64,000 nt of DNA from Lentisalinibacter orientalis (lineage in GTDB: Bacteria > Pseudomonadota > Gammaproteobacteria > Steroidobacterales > Woeseiaceae): positions 206,020 through 270,019 of the forward strand of contig NZ_JAPDRJ010000006.1 in NCBI RefSeq assembly GCF_040706535.1. The letters run 5' to 3'. A program made the position numbers and the translations under genes. This document shows positions 49,648 through 58,777 of this stretch, piece by piece; the first letter of the stretch is position 1, and each line of letters begins with the position of its first letter. The notes beneath the pieces are model-generated. The model was not told where the DNA came from, did not search any database, and saw nothing but the letters and a program-made list of their open reading frames with translations.

Positions 49648-51711
49648 TTGATAACGATAGGAATAGACGTCGGCGGTACGTTTACCGACATCTTTCTCAG
49701 AGACAGTCAGAGCGGTTCCTGGATAGTCCACAAGGTGCCCTCGACACCGCCCTATTTTTCGCGTGGCTTTATGCGCGGATTCGACGAAATACTGGAGAAG
49801 GCAGAAGTATCGGCCTCGGAAGTAGGACGCATCATTCACGGAACCACCGTCGCCACGAACTGTATCCTGACGCAGTCGGGTGCACGTCTGGGCTTCCTTC
49901 TGACTGAGGGCTTCCGGGACATCCTCTACATCGGTATCGGCTGGCGCCCGCGTATGTACGACCTCCAAATGGACCCGGTAGAGCCGCTATTCCTAGCGCC
50001 TCGACGTCGATCGCTCGGTGTTCGTGAACGGGTCGGCGTCGACGGAGAAGTGGTCTCGCAGCTCGACGAGGATCATGTACGCGAGGTGGCGCGGCAATTG
50101 GTGGAAGATCACGGCACAGAGGTGTTCTGTGTCTGTTATCTCCATGCCTATGCGAATCCAGAGCATGAACGGCGGACACGCGAGATACTTAACGAACTTT
50201 ATCCCCAAGTACCCGTGACCCTCTCAAGCGACGTGTTGCCCCGCCGGCGTGAGTACCGTCGCCTGGTGGTCAGCGGTTTCGATGCCTACGTTAAACCCGC
50301 GGTGACTAGTTATCTGGGGGAGTTGGCACGGGAACTCGAGAGTAGTGGCGCAGATGCTCCGTTACACATCATGCAGTCCCACGGTGGTGTCGGCGGCATC
50401 GAGAACGTGATCGAACGCCCGGTGGGAACCGTGCTATCGGGTCTTGCGGCAGGCGTCATCGGGGCAGCGAGCGTCGGGGCTTCGGCCGGTTGTCCGGACT
50501 GTATTAGCCTGGATATGGGCGGGACGAGTACGGATGTGGCGCTTATCCGCGGTGGTCACGCGCTGGTCACGAATGAGGGCAGCTTCGAGGATTATCCGCT
50601 CAACATTCCGATGGTCGACGTGCGGACGATTGGAGCGGGCGGCAGCAGCATCGCATACGTCGACGAAGGTGGTGCTCTGAAGGTTGGGCCAGAGAGTGCC
50701 GGCGCTATGCCGGGGCCAGCCTGTTACGGGCGGGGCGGTACGGAGCCGACTGTCACGGATGCGAGCCTGGTCCTGGGGTACCTGAATCCGTCTACCTTCG
50801 CAGGTGGGCTGGACATCGATGTCGAGAACAGCCGTCGGGCAATCGAGTCGAGAGTGGCCGAGCCTCTCGGCATGAGCGTGGTAGAGGCGGCACTCGGTAT
50901 CCATGCCATTGTCAACTCTAATATGGCGCAGACACTGCGACTCGTGTCGATAAAGCGTGGGCACGATCCGCGGGACTTCGTGCTGATTCCGTTCGGCGGT
51001 GCGGGCCCGCTACAGGGAGGGCGGCTCGCGGAACAGGCAAGTATTCGCAAAATCCTAATACCGCCGACGCCAGGCGTTCTTTCCGCTATGGGTTTAATGC
51101 TCGCCCCCCTGCAGCACGAAGCACTGATAAGTTTCGAAGTGCCGACGGCGGAGGCGGACGTCAGCCGTATCCATCAGTTGTTCGAGCCTCTCGACGCGGA
51201 TTGCCGGCGGAAGATGCTCCGCGACGGCGTTGGCGAGGATGAGGTTACAACGACCTACTTCGCTGAGATGCGCTATGTCGGGCAATCCCATCAGCTGGAG
51301 ATCGAGATCGGTCAGGCGCTGCCGGATGGACTAATTCCGCGCCTCGAACGAGCCTTCCATGCGGCCCACGAGCGAGCTTACAGCCACTCGGATCCCGAAG
51401 CGCCAACGGAGTTTGTGGCGCTGCGGACCGTACATCGCAGATCGCCGGCCGAACGCGATCTGCTCGCAGGCGGCTACCGGGGTGGTGCTCCCGAACCGCA
51501 AATAGGCTCTCGCGATATCTGCCTGACGGCGAACGAGGGCTTTCGTTCGGTTCCCGTCTACGCCCGACAGGCGTTGCCAAACGGTTTCGAGATTCGCGGT
51601 CCCGCCATTGTCGAACAGGCGGACACGACGACCCTCATTTACGAAGATCATGTCGCTCTAGTCGACGATTTCGGAAATTTGATTGTCGAAGTCCCTAACG
51701 GCCAAGGCTAA
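49648..51711 (+). CDS. hyuA: Hydantoinase A/oxoprolinase subunit (HyuA-like)
   Basis: The 687-residue protein uses a TTG start seven bases after GAGGGG. The N-terminal actin-like ATP site is ITIGIDVGGTFTDIFLRDSQ, followed by IIHGTTVATNCILTQSGARL, ISLDMGGTSTDVALIRGG and DVRTIGAGGSSIAYVDEGGA. The C-terminal part has IPFGGAGPLQGGRLAEQ. HyuA binds ATP and pairs with HyuB to open cyclic amides or similar compounds. It is the only HyuA in the window against two HyuB genes. The next gene starts 28 bases after its stop. Confidence 0.9.
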   Translation: MITIGIDVGGTFTDIFLRDSQSGSWIVHKVPSTPPYFSRGFMRGFDEILEKAEVSASEVGRIIHGTTVATNCILTQSGARLGFLLTEGFRDILYIGIGWRPRMYDLQMDPVEPLFLAPRRRSLGVRERVGVDGEVVSQLDEDHVREVARQLVEDHGTEVFCVCYLHAYANPEHERRTREILNELYPQVPVTLSSDVLPRRREYRRLVVSGFDAYVKPAVTSYLGELARELESSGADAPLHIMQSHGGVGGIENVIERPVGTVLSGLAAGVIGAASVGASAGCPDCISLDMGGTSTDVALIRGGHALVTNEGSFEDYPLNIPMVDVRTIGAGGSSIAYVDEGGALKVGPESAGAMPGPACYGRGGTEPTVTDASLVLGYLNPSTFAGGLDIDVENSRRAIESRVAEPLGMSVVEAALGIHAIVNSNMAQTLRLVSIKRGHDPRDFVLIPFGGAGPLQGGRLAEQASIRKILIPPTPGVLSAMGLMLAPLQHEALISFEVPTAEADVSRIHQLFEPLDADCRRKMLRDGVGEDEVTTTYFAEMRYVGQSHQLEIEIGQALPDGLIPRLERAFHAAHERAYSHSDPEAPTEFVALRTVHRRSPAERDLLAGGYRGGAPEPQIGSRDICLTANEGFRSVPVYARQALPNGFEIRGPAIVEQADTTTLIYEDHVALVDDFGNLIVEVPNGQG

Positions 51712-51739
51712 CCACCAAGGCTGCGGTAGCGTCGTACGT

Positions 51740-52951
51740 ATGGCAGCGCTCTTCGAGCCACTGAAGCTGCGGGGCGTCACGCTCCGGAACCGCATCGGCA
51801 TGTCACCGATGGTACAGGTCAGTGCCAGCGATGGCTTCGCGACCGACTGGCACTTGGTCCACCTGGGTTCACGGGCGGTTGGCGGGGCCGCCCTCGTTAT
51901 GACCGAGGCCACGGCGGTGGAGGCTGAAGGGCGCATCTCGATCAACGATCTCGGAATCTGGCAGGACGCGCATATCCCTGCGTTACGGCGGATCACCGAA
52001 TTCATTCGCGCTGAGGGTGCAGTGCCGGGTATACAACTCGCTCACGGTGGTCGCAAGTCCGGTTATGCGCCGAATTTCGATAGTCAAGGAATGATCCCTC
52101 TTCGACCGTTGACGCCGGAGGAGGGTGCCTGGCCGGTGATCGGTGCGAGTCCCATACCTTTTGCCGCGAACTCACCCATTCCTCGCGAGATGACGGTCGA
52201 TGATATCTGCCGGGTCCGGCGTTCCTACGTGCAGGCCGCACGACGCGCCGATATCGCCGGCTTCGACTGGCTCGAAGTGCACGCGGCTCACGGCTATCTG
52301 CCGCATTGCTTCTATTCGCCATTATCCAACCAGCGCGCGGACGACTATGGCGGCAGCTTTGAAAACCGGGTGCGCTTCGTTCGCGAAATCGTACGGGATC
52401 TGCGTGCCGCGTGGCCCGACTCGAAGGTGCTCGCCGTGCGCCTCTCCTATACGGACTGGGTCGAGGGAGGTTGGGCTCTGGCGGACACCGTGCGCCTTGC
52501 GCGTCTGTTGCGCCGCGACGGTGCGGATCTCATCGACGTTAGCTCGGGCGGCTCAACGCCGCTGACCGTTGCGCTCATGCGTGAGCTTACTGAGGAAGGC
52601 AGGGCAGCAATGGACGAAGCTGCAGCCTCGGGAAAGCCGGTAGCCGACATTCCTGTCGGACCCGGCTATCAGGTGCCGGGGGCGTCCGCCGTGCGGCGGG
52701 GCGCGTCAATCCCTGTCGCGGCCGTCGGTCTGATTACCGATCCGGCTCAAGCGGACCAGATCATCAGTCAGGAACAGGCCGACATCGTAATGCTCGGGCG
52801 GGCACTTCTGCGCGATCCGTATTGGCCGCAGCATGCGGCGGTAACGCTTGGGCGGAGCGAGAGTATGCGTGTGCCTGTGCAGTATCATCTCGCTTGGAAA
52901 GACCGTGGCGATTTCACGTATCTGCCGGTGTCGGCACCGACACTGGCCTGA
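51740..52951 (+). CDS. Old-yellow-enzyme-type NADH:flavin oxidoreductase (YqjM-like)
   Basis: The 403-residue TIM barrel begins at MAALFEPLKLRGVTLRNRIG. FMN-site and active-site pieces include RIGMSPMVQVSA, GIQLAHGGRKSG, WLEVHAAHGYLPHCFYSPLS (the His-x-x-His-like substrate motif), NQRADDYGGSFENRVRFVRE and the C-terminal ADIVMLGRALLRDPYWP. It should reduce activated C=C bonds using NAD(P)H. It is close behind hyuA and likely co-transcribed. Confidence 0.9.
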   Translation: MAALFEPLKLRGVTLRNRIGMSPMVQVSASDGFATDWHLVHLGSRAVGGAALVMTEATAVEAEGRISINDLGIWQDAHIPALRRITEFIRAEGAVPGIQLAHGGRKSGYAPNFDSQGMIPLRPLTPEEGAWPVIGASPIPFAANSPIPREMTVDDICRVRRSYVQAARRADIAGFDWLEVHAAHGYLPHCFYSPLSNQRADDYGGSFENRVRFVREIVRDLRAAWPDSKVLAVRLSYTDWVEGGWALADTVRLARLLRRDGADLIDVSSGGSTPLTVALMRELTEEGRAAMDEAAASGKPVADIPVGPGYQVPGASAVRRGASIPVAAVGLITDPAQADQIISQEQADIVMLGRALLRDPYWPQHAAVTLGRSESMRVPVQYHLAWKDRGDFTYLPVSAPTLA

Positions 52952-53259
52952 CAGCATCTCAGTCGATGGCCGAAACTTTGAATTCTTGCTGTCCCAAGCG
53001 TATGTCATCTTCCCATTCGCAATGGAAAAGATGATTCAAGGTGATCCATTTTTCAACCGTCCGCGACGCGGGCACGAGCGCAATGTTGGTCTGGCGCTGA
53101 TAGTCACAGGTCGGCGGGGTCCGGGCGGGAAGTTTGTTGACGCTTCGAAAGCCGCTCATTATCGTTCAGTTTGTTAGTGAAAGTTATTTGAGGCATCGGG
53201 CGCGATTCCGGTTCCTTGATGTAGCACGGACAGTAAAGGCGCAGCCGAGGGAATCCCAG
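52952..53259. other. 308-base gap without supported gene
   Basis: Between the flavoprotein and the SnoaL-like gene no open frame has a ribosome site or recognisable product. It may carry a promoter for the SnoaL/citrate synthase pair; no motif was identified. Confidence 0.4.
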
Positions 53260-53625
53260 ATGTTACGACGCAATTTGATCGAAAAATTCTATGATGCTTG
53301 GAGCGGAGGCGACATCGAAAGAGCGCTCGAGTGCTGCACTGACGAGGTGATCGCTGTGAACGTCCCGATCGGGCCCGTCGAAGGCAAGGATGCCGTGCGC
53401 AGTTTCCTCAAGAAATTCGGTTCTGGGATGTCCGAGGTGCATTACGAAATCCATAATTTTCTCGAGCGGGAAGATCTGGCCATGCTCGAGGGTCAGGAGA
53501 ATTACGTCAGGGATGGCAAGCGTATTGCGTTACCGTTCATGGCCGTCTTCTTTTTCGACGGGGACCTTATCCGTGAGTGGCGGGACTATTTCGATTACGC
53601 GACGCTTAAGAGACAGATTTCCTGA
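53260..53625 (+). CDS. SnoaL-like / limonene-epoxide-hydrolase-like protein
   Basis: This 121-residue NTF2-fold protein has LIEKFYDAWSGGDIERALEC, then NVPIGPVEGKDAVRSFLKKF, RIALPFMAVFFFDGDLIREW and RDYFDY at the end. The C-terminal RDYFD is the hallmark of limonene-1,2-epoxide hydrolase-like proteins, whose RDY triad activates water. ATG 53260 was chosen because homology begins there. The citrate-synthase-family gene follows after 24 bases. Confidence 0.78.
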   Translation: MLRRNLIEKFYDAWSGGDIERALECCTDEVIAVNVPIGPVEGKDAVRSFLKKFGSGMSEVHYEIHNFLEREDLAMLEGQENYVRDGKRIALPFMAVFFFDGDLIREWRDYFDYATLKRQIS

Positions 53626-53649
53626 AACCCTGCTCCGCAGGTAATCAAA

Positions 53650-54813
53650 ATGAAAGAGCGATCCGGCAATTCCAGTGACACCTCGGTGCCGCGCATCAAC
53701 CGGGGGTTAAAAGGCGTCTATTTCGACCGGTCGCCTACGACATTTATAGACGGGCGGGCGGGGGAATTGCTGTACGCCGGCTATTCGATCCATGACCTCG
53801 CGAGTCAGTCGACGTTCGAGGAGGTGTGTTACTTACTGCTGAACGGAGAACTGCCCACCCGCGCGGAACTTGCTGAACTGGACCACGGCCTGAAGGAAGC
53901 TCGCGTCCTAGCTCCGGAGGTAGTGGACACAATCCGCGCGGTGGCCCGACAGCATCCGATGCAGGTGCTGCGCACGTGTGTCTCGCTGCTCGAGGCGTTC
54001 GACGAGGATGCTGGCGACGATTCTGAGGCGGCGTGTCTGCGGAAAGGTTTGCGCCTTACATCGCAGGTGCCGATGATCGTCGCCGCGCAGCAACGCATCC
54101 GCGAGGACGAGGAGCCGATCGACCCGGACCCGGCGCTAGGGCACGCTGCAAATTTCCTATACATGCTCAGCGGCAGCCGACCGAGCGAGGCAACCGCTGC
54201 GCTCATGGACAGGGATTTGATCCTGCATGCCGAGCATGGTGCGAATGCGTCGGCCTTTGCGGCCAGGGTTGTGACGGGGACGCGTGCGAGTCTACATGCG
54301 GCTATGACGGCGGCTGTGGCCGCCCTGTCCGGTTCTGCACATGGTGGCGCTGCGGAAGACGTGATGCAGATGGCCCAGGAGATCGGTTCTCCCGAGAATG
54401 CCGCGGCGTACGTGCGGGAAAAGCGGGCGAGGCGCGAGGCGATCATGGGGTTTGGGCACCGGGTATATCGCAGCGAGGATCCCCGAGCCCGACATTTGCG
54501 TAAGGGAGTGGAGCAGCTGTCTCAAGAAATGGGGCAACCGCAGTGGTTCGAGATACTGCAGGCGGTCGTGGAAGCCATGAAACCCTATTCACGGCTCGGC
54601 GTGAATGTGAATGTGGATTTCTATGCCGGCGTGATATATCACTTGCTCGGTATCCCGAAAGACGTTTTCGTGCCCGTATTCGCGATCGGCCGGGTGCCCG
54701 GATGGACGGCGCAAATCCTGGAGCAAGTGCGGAGCAATATCCTCATTCGACCATTGACGCTTTACAACGGTCCGGGCCGGCGTTCTTATTCGCGGATCGA
54801 CGAGCGCGGCTGA
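53650..54813 (+). CDS. Citrate synthase family (citrate or 2-methylcitrate synthase)
   Basis: The 387-residue protein begins with a GLKGVYFDRSPTTFIDGRAG-type N-terminus. It has the catalytic His in LHAEHGANASAF, the second His in IMGFGHRVYRSEDPRARHLR and the Asp in GVNVNVDFYAGVIYHLLGIP. ALSGSAHGGAAEDVM is the acyl-CoA site. Length and N-terminus fit the short bacterial citrate/2-methylcitrate synthase type. It would condense oxaloacetate with acetyl-CoA (or propionyl-CoA) made by the pathway, for instance through Xsc and Pta. Confidence 0.88.
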   Translation: MKERSGNSSDTSVPRINRGLKGVYFDRSPTTFIDGRAGELLYAGYSIHDLASQSTFEEVCYLLLNGELPTRAELAELDHGLKEARVLAPEVVDTIRAVARQHPMQVLRTCVSLLEAFDEDAGDDSEAACLRKGLRLTSQVPMIVAAQQRIREDEEPIDPDPALGHAANFLYMLSGSRPSEATAALMDRDLILHAEHGANASAFAARVVTGTRASLHAAMTAAVAALSGSAHGGAAEDVMQMAQEIGSPENAAAYVREKRARREAIMGFGHRVYRSEDPRARHLRKGVEQLSQEMGQPQWFEILQAVVEAMKPYSRLGVNVNVDFYAGVIYHLLGIPKDVFVPVFAIGRVPGWTAQILEQVRSNILIRPLTLYNGPGRRSYSRIDERG

Positions 54814-54832
54814 CGGGCACCGGCGAGCGTCG

Positions 54833-55834
54833 CTACGCATTCAGGGACCCGGCGAGCAGGACGGTAGCGGTCGCGACGATCTCGTCCACACTTGCGCCGC
54901 GGGACAGATCGCCGACCGGTCTGCGGAAGCCTTGGAGGATCGGGCCTACGGCCCCTGCATTGCTCAGGTGGCGGGCCAGTTTGTAGGCAATGTTGCCCGA
55001 GTTCAGATCCGGGAAAACAAGTACGTTGGCTCGTCCCGCGACCATACTCCCGTGGCGCCTCTTGAGCGCTGCCACGACCGGTTCGAGAGCCGTATCTATT
55101 TGCATCTCGCCATCGATGGAGAACTCCGGCGCCCGGCAATGGGCGATGTCAACGGCCTCGCGCACTCGGTCTACCTCAGGATGCCTCGCGCTGCCGTGCG
55201 TTGAGAACGACAGCAATGCGACGCGGGGCTCGACCTGTAGCAGCCGAGCGCATGTATCGGCCGATGCAATAGCGATATCCGCAAGTTCCTGCGATGTTGG
55301 CCGGACATTGAATGCGCAGTCCGCAAACACCATCGGCCCGGCGGGGAGCAGCATCAGAAAACAACTGGATGGCGTGGCGATCCCTGCGGCCGGCCCTACG
55401 GTCATCAGAGCAGCCTCGACGACACGGGCTGTGGGATGCTTCGCCCCGGCTAGAAGAGCGTCGGCCTCGCCGGCGCGTACCATCATGCCCGCGAAAAAAA
55501 GTGGCCGGCTAACCAGACGTCGTGCGACGGCTTCGCGAGTGCGTCCCCGTGTCTGTCTGTACAGCGTTGCGAACTCCACTGCACGGCGATCCACCGAGGG
55601 ATCGACGAGGTCGATCCCGTCAAGCACCAGGCCGGCCGATTGAGAAGCGGCTCTGACGCTGCTTTCCGCGCCAACAAGACTGACTGTCGCGAGGCCCCGC
55701 TCCGTGAGCCGGCGAGCGGCCGACAGGATGCGGGGCTCCTCCGCCTCGGGCAACACCAATCGGGGGCATCGGCCTGCCAGCCGGCTCTCCATCTCGGCCA
55801 GGAATGTCCCAAGTGTGCCTGTCTTTTCATTCAT
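54833..55834 (-). CDS. pta: Phosphate acetyltransferase
   Basis: The 333-residue protein is the catalytic PTA_PTB domain alone: CPRLVLPEAEEPRILSAARR, ADALLAGAKHPTARVVEAAL, ADIAIASADTCARLLQVEPR, VALLSFSTHGSARHPEVDRV and VLVFPDLNSGNIAYKLARHL. It interconverts acetyl phosphate and acetyl-CoA. ATG 55834 has GAGGAG upstream and is preferred to an ATG nine codons before. Pta is the partner of Xsc in C2-sulfonate breakdown, and xsc is 3 kb away. Confidence 0.9.
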   Translation of the reverse strand: MNEKTGTLGTFLAEMESRLAGRCPRLVLPEAEEPRILSAARRLTERGLATVSLVGAESSVRAASQSAGLVLDGIDLVDPSVDRRAVEFATLYRQTRGRTREAVARRLVSRPLFFAGMMVRAGEADALLAGAKHPTARVVEAALMTVGPAAGIATPSSCFLMLLPAGPMVFADCAFNVRPTSQELADIAIASADTCARLLQVEPRVALLSFSTHGSARHPEVDRVREAVDIAHCRAPEFSIDGEMQIDTALEPVVAALKRRHGSMVAGRANVLVFPDLNSGNIAYKLARHLSNAGAVGPILQGFRRPVGDLSRGASVDEIVATATVLLAGSLNA

Positions 55835-56175
55835 GGGCCGGACTCCTCGTATAGCCGTCATATCCTTACGAAAGCCCTAACGCGGGACGCCCGCCCCTAG
55901 CTATTGACGCGGCGATCTAGGATAGTTATCTTTTTAGTTTCGTAATGCAAGTAACAGGGTGCTTTATTCGAGGCGGAAAGGCTATCAGCTATAGGGTGTC
56001 AGGCAAGTTCGGCTTGCCTCGTTAGGGCCGGAAAAGGCTGGATTGGCCGCGTGGAGGATTCGTGGGCGCCGATCAACTTGCGCTTTCTTGGGCTGCTCCC
56101 GAGGTTAGTTGTCATGCCGCGTGCCTCAGCATGGCTATCCATCATACGGTTAAGGCCGTCTAGACAGGAGGCGAT
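55835..56175. other. 341-base divergent gap between pta and the phosphotriesterase-family gene
   Basis: It holds the promoters of two divergent genes. Apart from one candidate promoter (55904-55932) no gene or clear palindrome was recognised. Confidence 0.4.
55904..55932 (+). promoter_or_regulatory. Candidate sigma70 promoter
   Basis: TTGACG and TATCTT are separated by exactly 17 bases on the plus strand. It is about 245 bases ahead of the phosphotriesterase-family gene, a long leader, so support is modest. Confidence 0.35.
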
Positions 56176-57324
56176 ATGATCAATAAAGGCAAGGTACAGA
56201 CGGTGCTCGGCCCCGTTGAGCCGGATTCACTAGGGATTACGCTGCCTCATGAGCACGTGCTTGTCGACATGACCAAGGGCGCCTGCTCAGCGGATGCGCT
56301 GATCGAGGTGACCGAATCGGCGAAGGCCGCCGGTGCCATACCCATGGCGGGTTGGGAACCGGGTGAGGACGGACCCGGTACCGCGGCCAGCTGGCGGGAG
56401 AAATGGAATCGGCCGATCTGTCTGTCGAACCGCGCCGACATTGCGCGTAATTGGTTCTACTATGGTAACTATCGGATAACTTCTATCGATGACGTCATCG
56501 AGGAGGCCGGGCTGTTCAAACAGCATGGCGGTGGGTGCATCGTGGATCAGACCTCCATCGGACTGGCAAGGGATCCGGTGGGTCTGCAGAGGGTCTCACG
56601 CGCCGCTGGCATCCACATCGTTATGGCGACCAGCTATTACACTCATGAGTACCATCCGGAGCATGTAGATAATCTCGACACCGGAGAACTCCGCGAGCGA
56701 ATAGTCCGGGACTTGGACACGGGTGTCACCGGAGGTATTCAGGCCGGCATCATCGGCGAGGTGGGGCTGAGTTTCCCGTTACATCCAAACGAAGAGAAGG
56801 TTCTCCGAGCCTCGGTGCACGCCCAGTGCGAGACAGGTGCCGCCCTCAGTATCCATCCCGGCTTCAGTCCGAAATCGGTCTGGGACGCCGTAAAGATCGT
56901 AGAGGAAGAAGGGGGTGACCTGGAGCGTACGATCATCTGCCATGTAGAGCACCGGTTGCCCTCCAGGCCGGCACCCGACTCGTTCGACACGACACCTTTT
57001 CTGGAACTGGCCAAAACTGGCGTCTACCTTGAACTCGATTGCTTTGGTTGGGAAGAGTCCTTCCGTCAGCGAGGCAAGATCGACATGCCGAACGACGCGA
57101 TTCGTCTCAACTATGTTATGGCGTTGGCGGAAGCTGGCTATGAGGCGAAAATCCTGCTCTCCCATGATATCGCCCTGCAGCATTGGCAGAGGAAATACGG
57201 CGGTCACGGGTGGCAGCATATCCCAGAGTCCGTCACGGCGCTGATGCGCTACAAGGGATTCGAGGAAACGTTGATCACTCGGCTGCTGAGAGATAATCCC
57301 CGCGACATCCTTACCCTCGCGTGA
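56176..57324 (+). CDS. Phosphotriesterase-family metal hydrolase
   Basis: The 382-residue TIM-barrel amidohydrolase relative has metal ligands in ITLPHEHVLVDMTKG (HxH), GIIGEVGLSFPLHPNE (the Glu in place of the carboxylated Lys), ALSIHPGF, IICHVEHRLP and ILLSHDIALQHW (Asp). GACAGGAGG lies before the ATG. Members hydrolyse lactones, phosphoesters or amides. Its location between pta and xsc suggests a hydrolytic step in the same pathway. Confidence 0.85.
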   Translation: MINKGKVQTVLGPVEPDSLGITLPHEHVLVDMTKGACSADALIEVTESAKAAGAIPMAGWEPGEDGPGTAASWREKWNRPICLSNRADIARNWFYYGNYRITSIDDVIEEAGLFKQHGGGCIVDQTSIGLARDPVGLQRVSRAAGIHIVMATSYYTHEYHPEHVDNLDTGELRERIVRDLDTGVTGGIQAGIIGEVGLSFPLHPNEEKVLRASVHAQCETGAALSIHPGFSPKSVWDAVKIVEEEGGDLERTIICHVEHRLPSRPAPDSFDTTPFLELAKTGVYLELDCFGWEESFRQRGKIDMPNDAIRLNYVMALAEAGYEAKILLSHDIALQHWQRKYGGHGWQHIPESVTALMRYKGFEETLITRLLRDNPRDILTLA

Positions 57325-57369
57325 ACGTTCAGCGCCGCACTCTCTGCAGGCCTAACGTATGCCTGGGTA

Positions 57370-58299
57370 TCAATCCGGAGTAATGAAGCGGACTTCTCCG
57401 CGCACCAATTCTTCGTCGCAATGCTGGCAGTAAGGTGTAATGCCTAAAGCGTGACCACACGTCTCATGATAGCGCAGAAACGGCAAACCAGATCGTGTAG
57501 GGAGCCACTTATCTCCCCAAAGTGCCAGCATCAGCGGCACGTTGTAATATGCGATCGTCTTCTCGGTGAGGATGTATTCGTAGCGGGCAGGGCGCTCCTG
57601 ATAACGGTTGCGGGCCAACATGCCGTGATTCGCCAGATGACGGAGCCTGTCGGAAAGGATATTGCTCGCGATGTCGAGCTGGCTCTGGAAATTATCGAAG
57701 CGGGTCACTCCGAAATACGCGGCTGAGATTACAAGAAAACTCCATCGGTCGCCTATCGTATCGACCGAGCGGCCCAGGAAGATCTCGTTATCATTATCTT
57801 CGGTCGTGGTCGACGAACGGCGCGAGTCCGGCGTCTCGCTTACCATCACGTCATCGTAGCCCGGCCCACGTTCTATGATCACGTTATCGTAGCTGACGCG
57901 CTTGCCACAATGAGTGCAGGCGAATCGAGGCCGAGTGCGGTGCCCACAGCCAGTATGCTGCAGCTGTACCGGATGATCACTGTCGCGATAGATCCAGACG
58001 CTTTCCCAGTCCCAGACGCTCAGCGCCCATAGGAAAAGATCGGCGCCCTTATCCGTCAGCATATAGCGCAGACGTCGGGCTCCTTTGCCTACAGGCTGCT
58101 TCGTTAGTATTCCGATCGTGACCAACTTTTTCAGCCGGCTACTAAGGATGCTTGGAGAAATTCCGAATCGGACCTTCCAGTCGTCGAAGCGCTCCACGTC
58201 GCAGAAGGCGCTGAGAAGTATCAGCAACGTCCAGCGGTCGCCGATCTCATCGAGGGCACGCCGGACCGAGCCCTTAAGTATTCGATCTTCCATTACCAT
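57370..58299 (-). CDS. Tandem HxlR-type regulator with zinc-ribbon-like tails
   Basis: The 309-residue protein contains two HxlR winged-helix domains. The first (about 8-100) has RRALDEIGDRWTLLILLSAF and FGISPSILSSRLKKLVTIGI; the second (about 170-265) has RSVDTIGDRWSFLVISAAYF and LDIASNILSDRLRHLANHGM. Each is followed by a metal-ligand-like part: CGHRTRPRFACTHCGKRV and CGHALGITPYCQHCDEEL. Normal HxlR proteins have one domain and dimerise; this one should be a pseudo-dimer. It is divergent from xsc and may control it or the phosphotriesterase-family gene. Confidence 0.85.
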   Translation of the reverse strand: MVMEDRILKGSVRRALDEIGDRWTLLILLSAFCDVERFDDWKVRFGISPSILSSRLKKLVTIGILTKQPVGKGARRLRYMLTDKGADLFLWALSVWDWESVWIYRDSDHPVQLQHTGCGHRTRPRFACTHCGKRVSYDNVIIERGPGYDDVMVSETPDSRRSSTTTEDNDNEIFLGRSVDTIGDRWSFLVISAAYFGVTRFDNFQSQLDIASNILSDRLRHLANHGMLARNRYQERPARYEYILTEKTIAYYNVPLMLALWGDKWLPTRSGLPFLRYHETCGHALGITPYCQHCDEELVRGEVRFITPD

Positions 58300-58777
58300 C
58301 GACAGGGTATGATCCTTAATGCGCTAGATACTTTTAAAAAAGAAGTTGAAATACCGCACTTTGGTCGCTTCCGCCAAGATTCGTACGGCAACGCTTCCTC
58401 CCCGATTGTACTCATCTTACGTCGGTTTTTTAGCACTAACGTCAGTCGCGAAGGGCGCGATGCCCTTAACGCGCCTCGTAGGGCTCCATCGATCTGGTAT
58501 TCGCACCATACTTGCATTAAAATACTTATTGTTACACGCCGTATTCGGATGCCCGATAGGCCTGATCACGTCCGGAGCCAATTGACAGGATGATTATATG
58601 CTGGCGGTGGTGCGATTGTTTATAGGAACAGCGGTTATTGCGTGGTCGGGCCATCGAGCTTTCGCTTAAGTCGAGTGGGTTAGTGATCTACAGGTGCACC
58701 GTCGCAAGAGGCAGATCATCGCCCTTTTTGCCGAGGCGATGTATCGCATCAGTACTATTCTTGGAGGTGAAAGCAAA
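58300..58777. promoter_or_regulatory. Shared upstream region of the HxlR regulator and xsc
   Basis: This 478-base divergent region is AT-rich near the regulator (ATACTTTTAAAAAAGAAG near 58327). No gene was recognised. GGAGGT stands ahead of the xsc start. Binding sites for the tandem HxlR protein would be expected here but no clear palindrome was found by eye. Confidence 0.45.
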
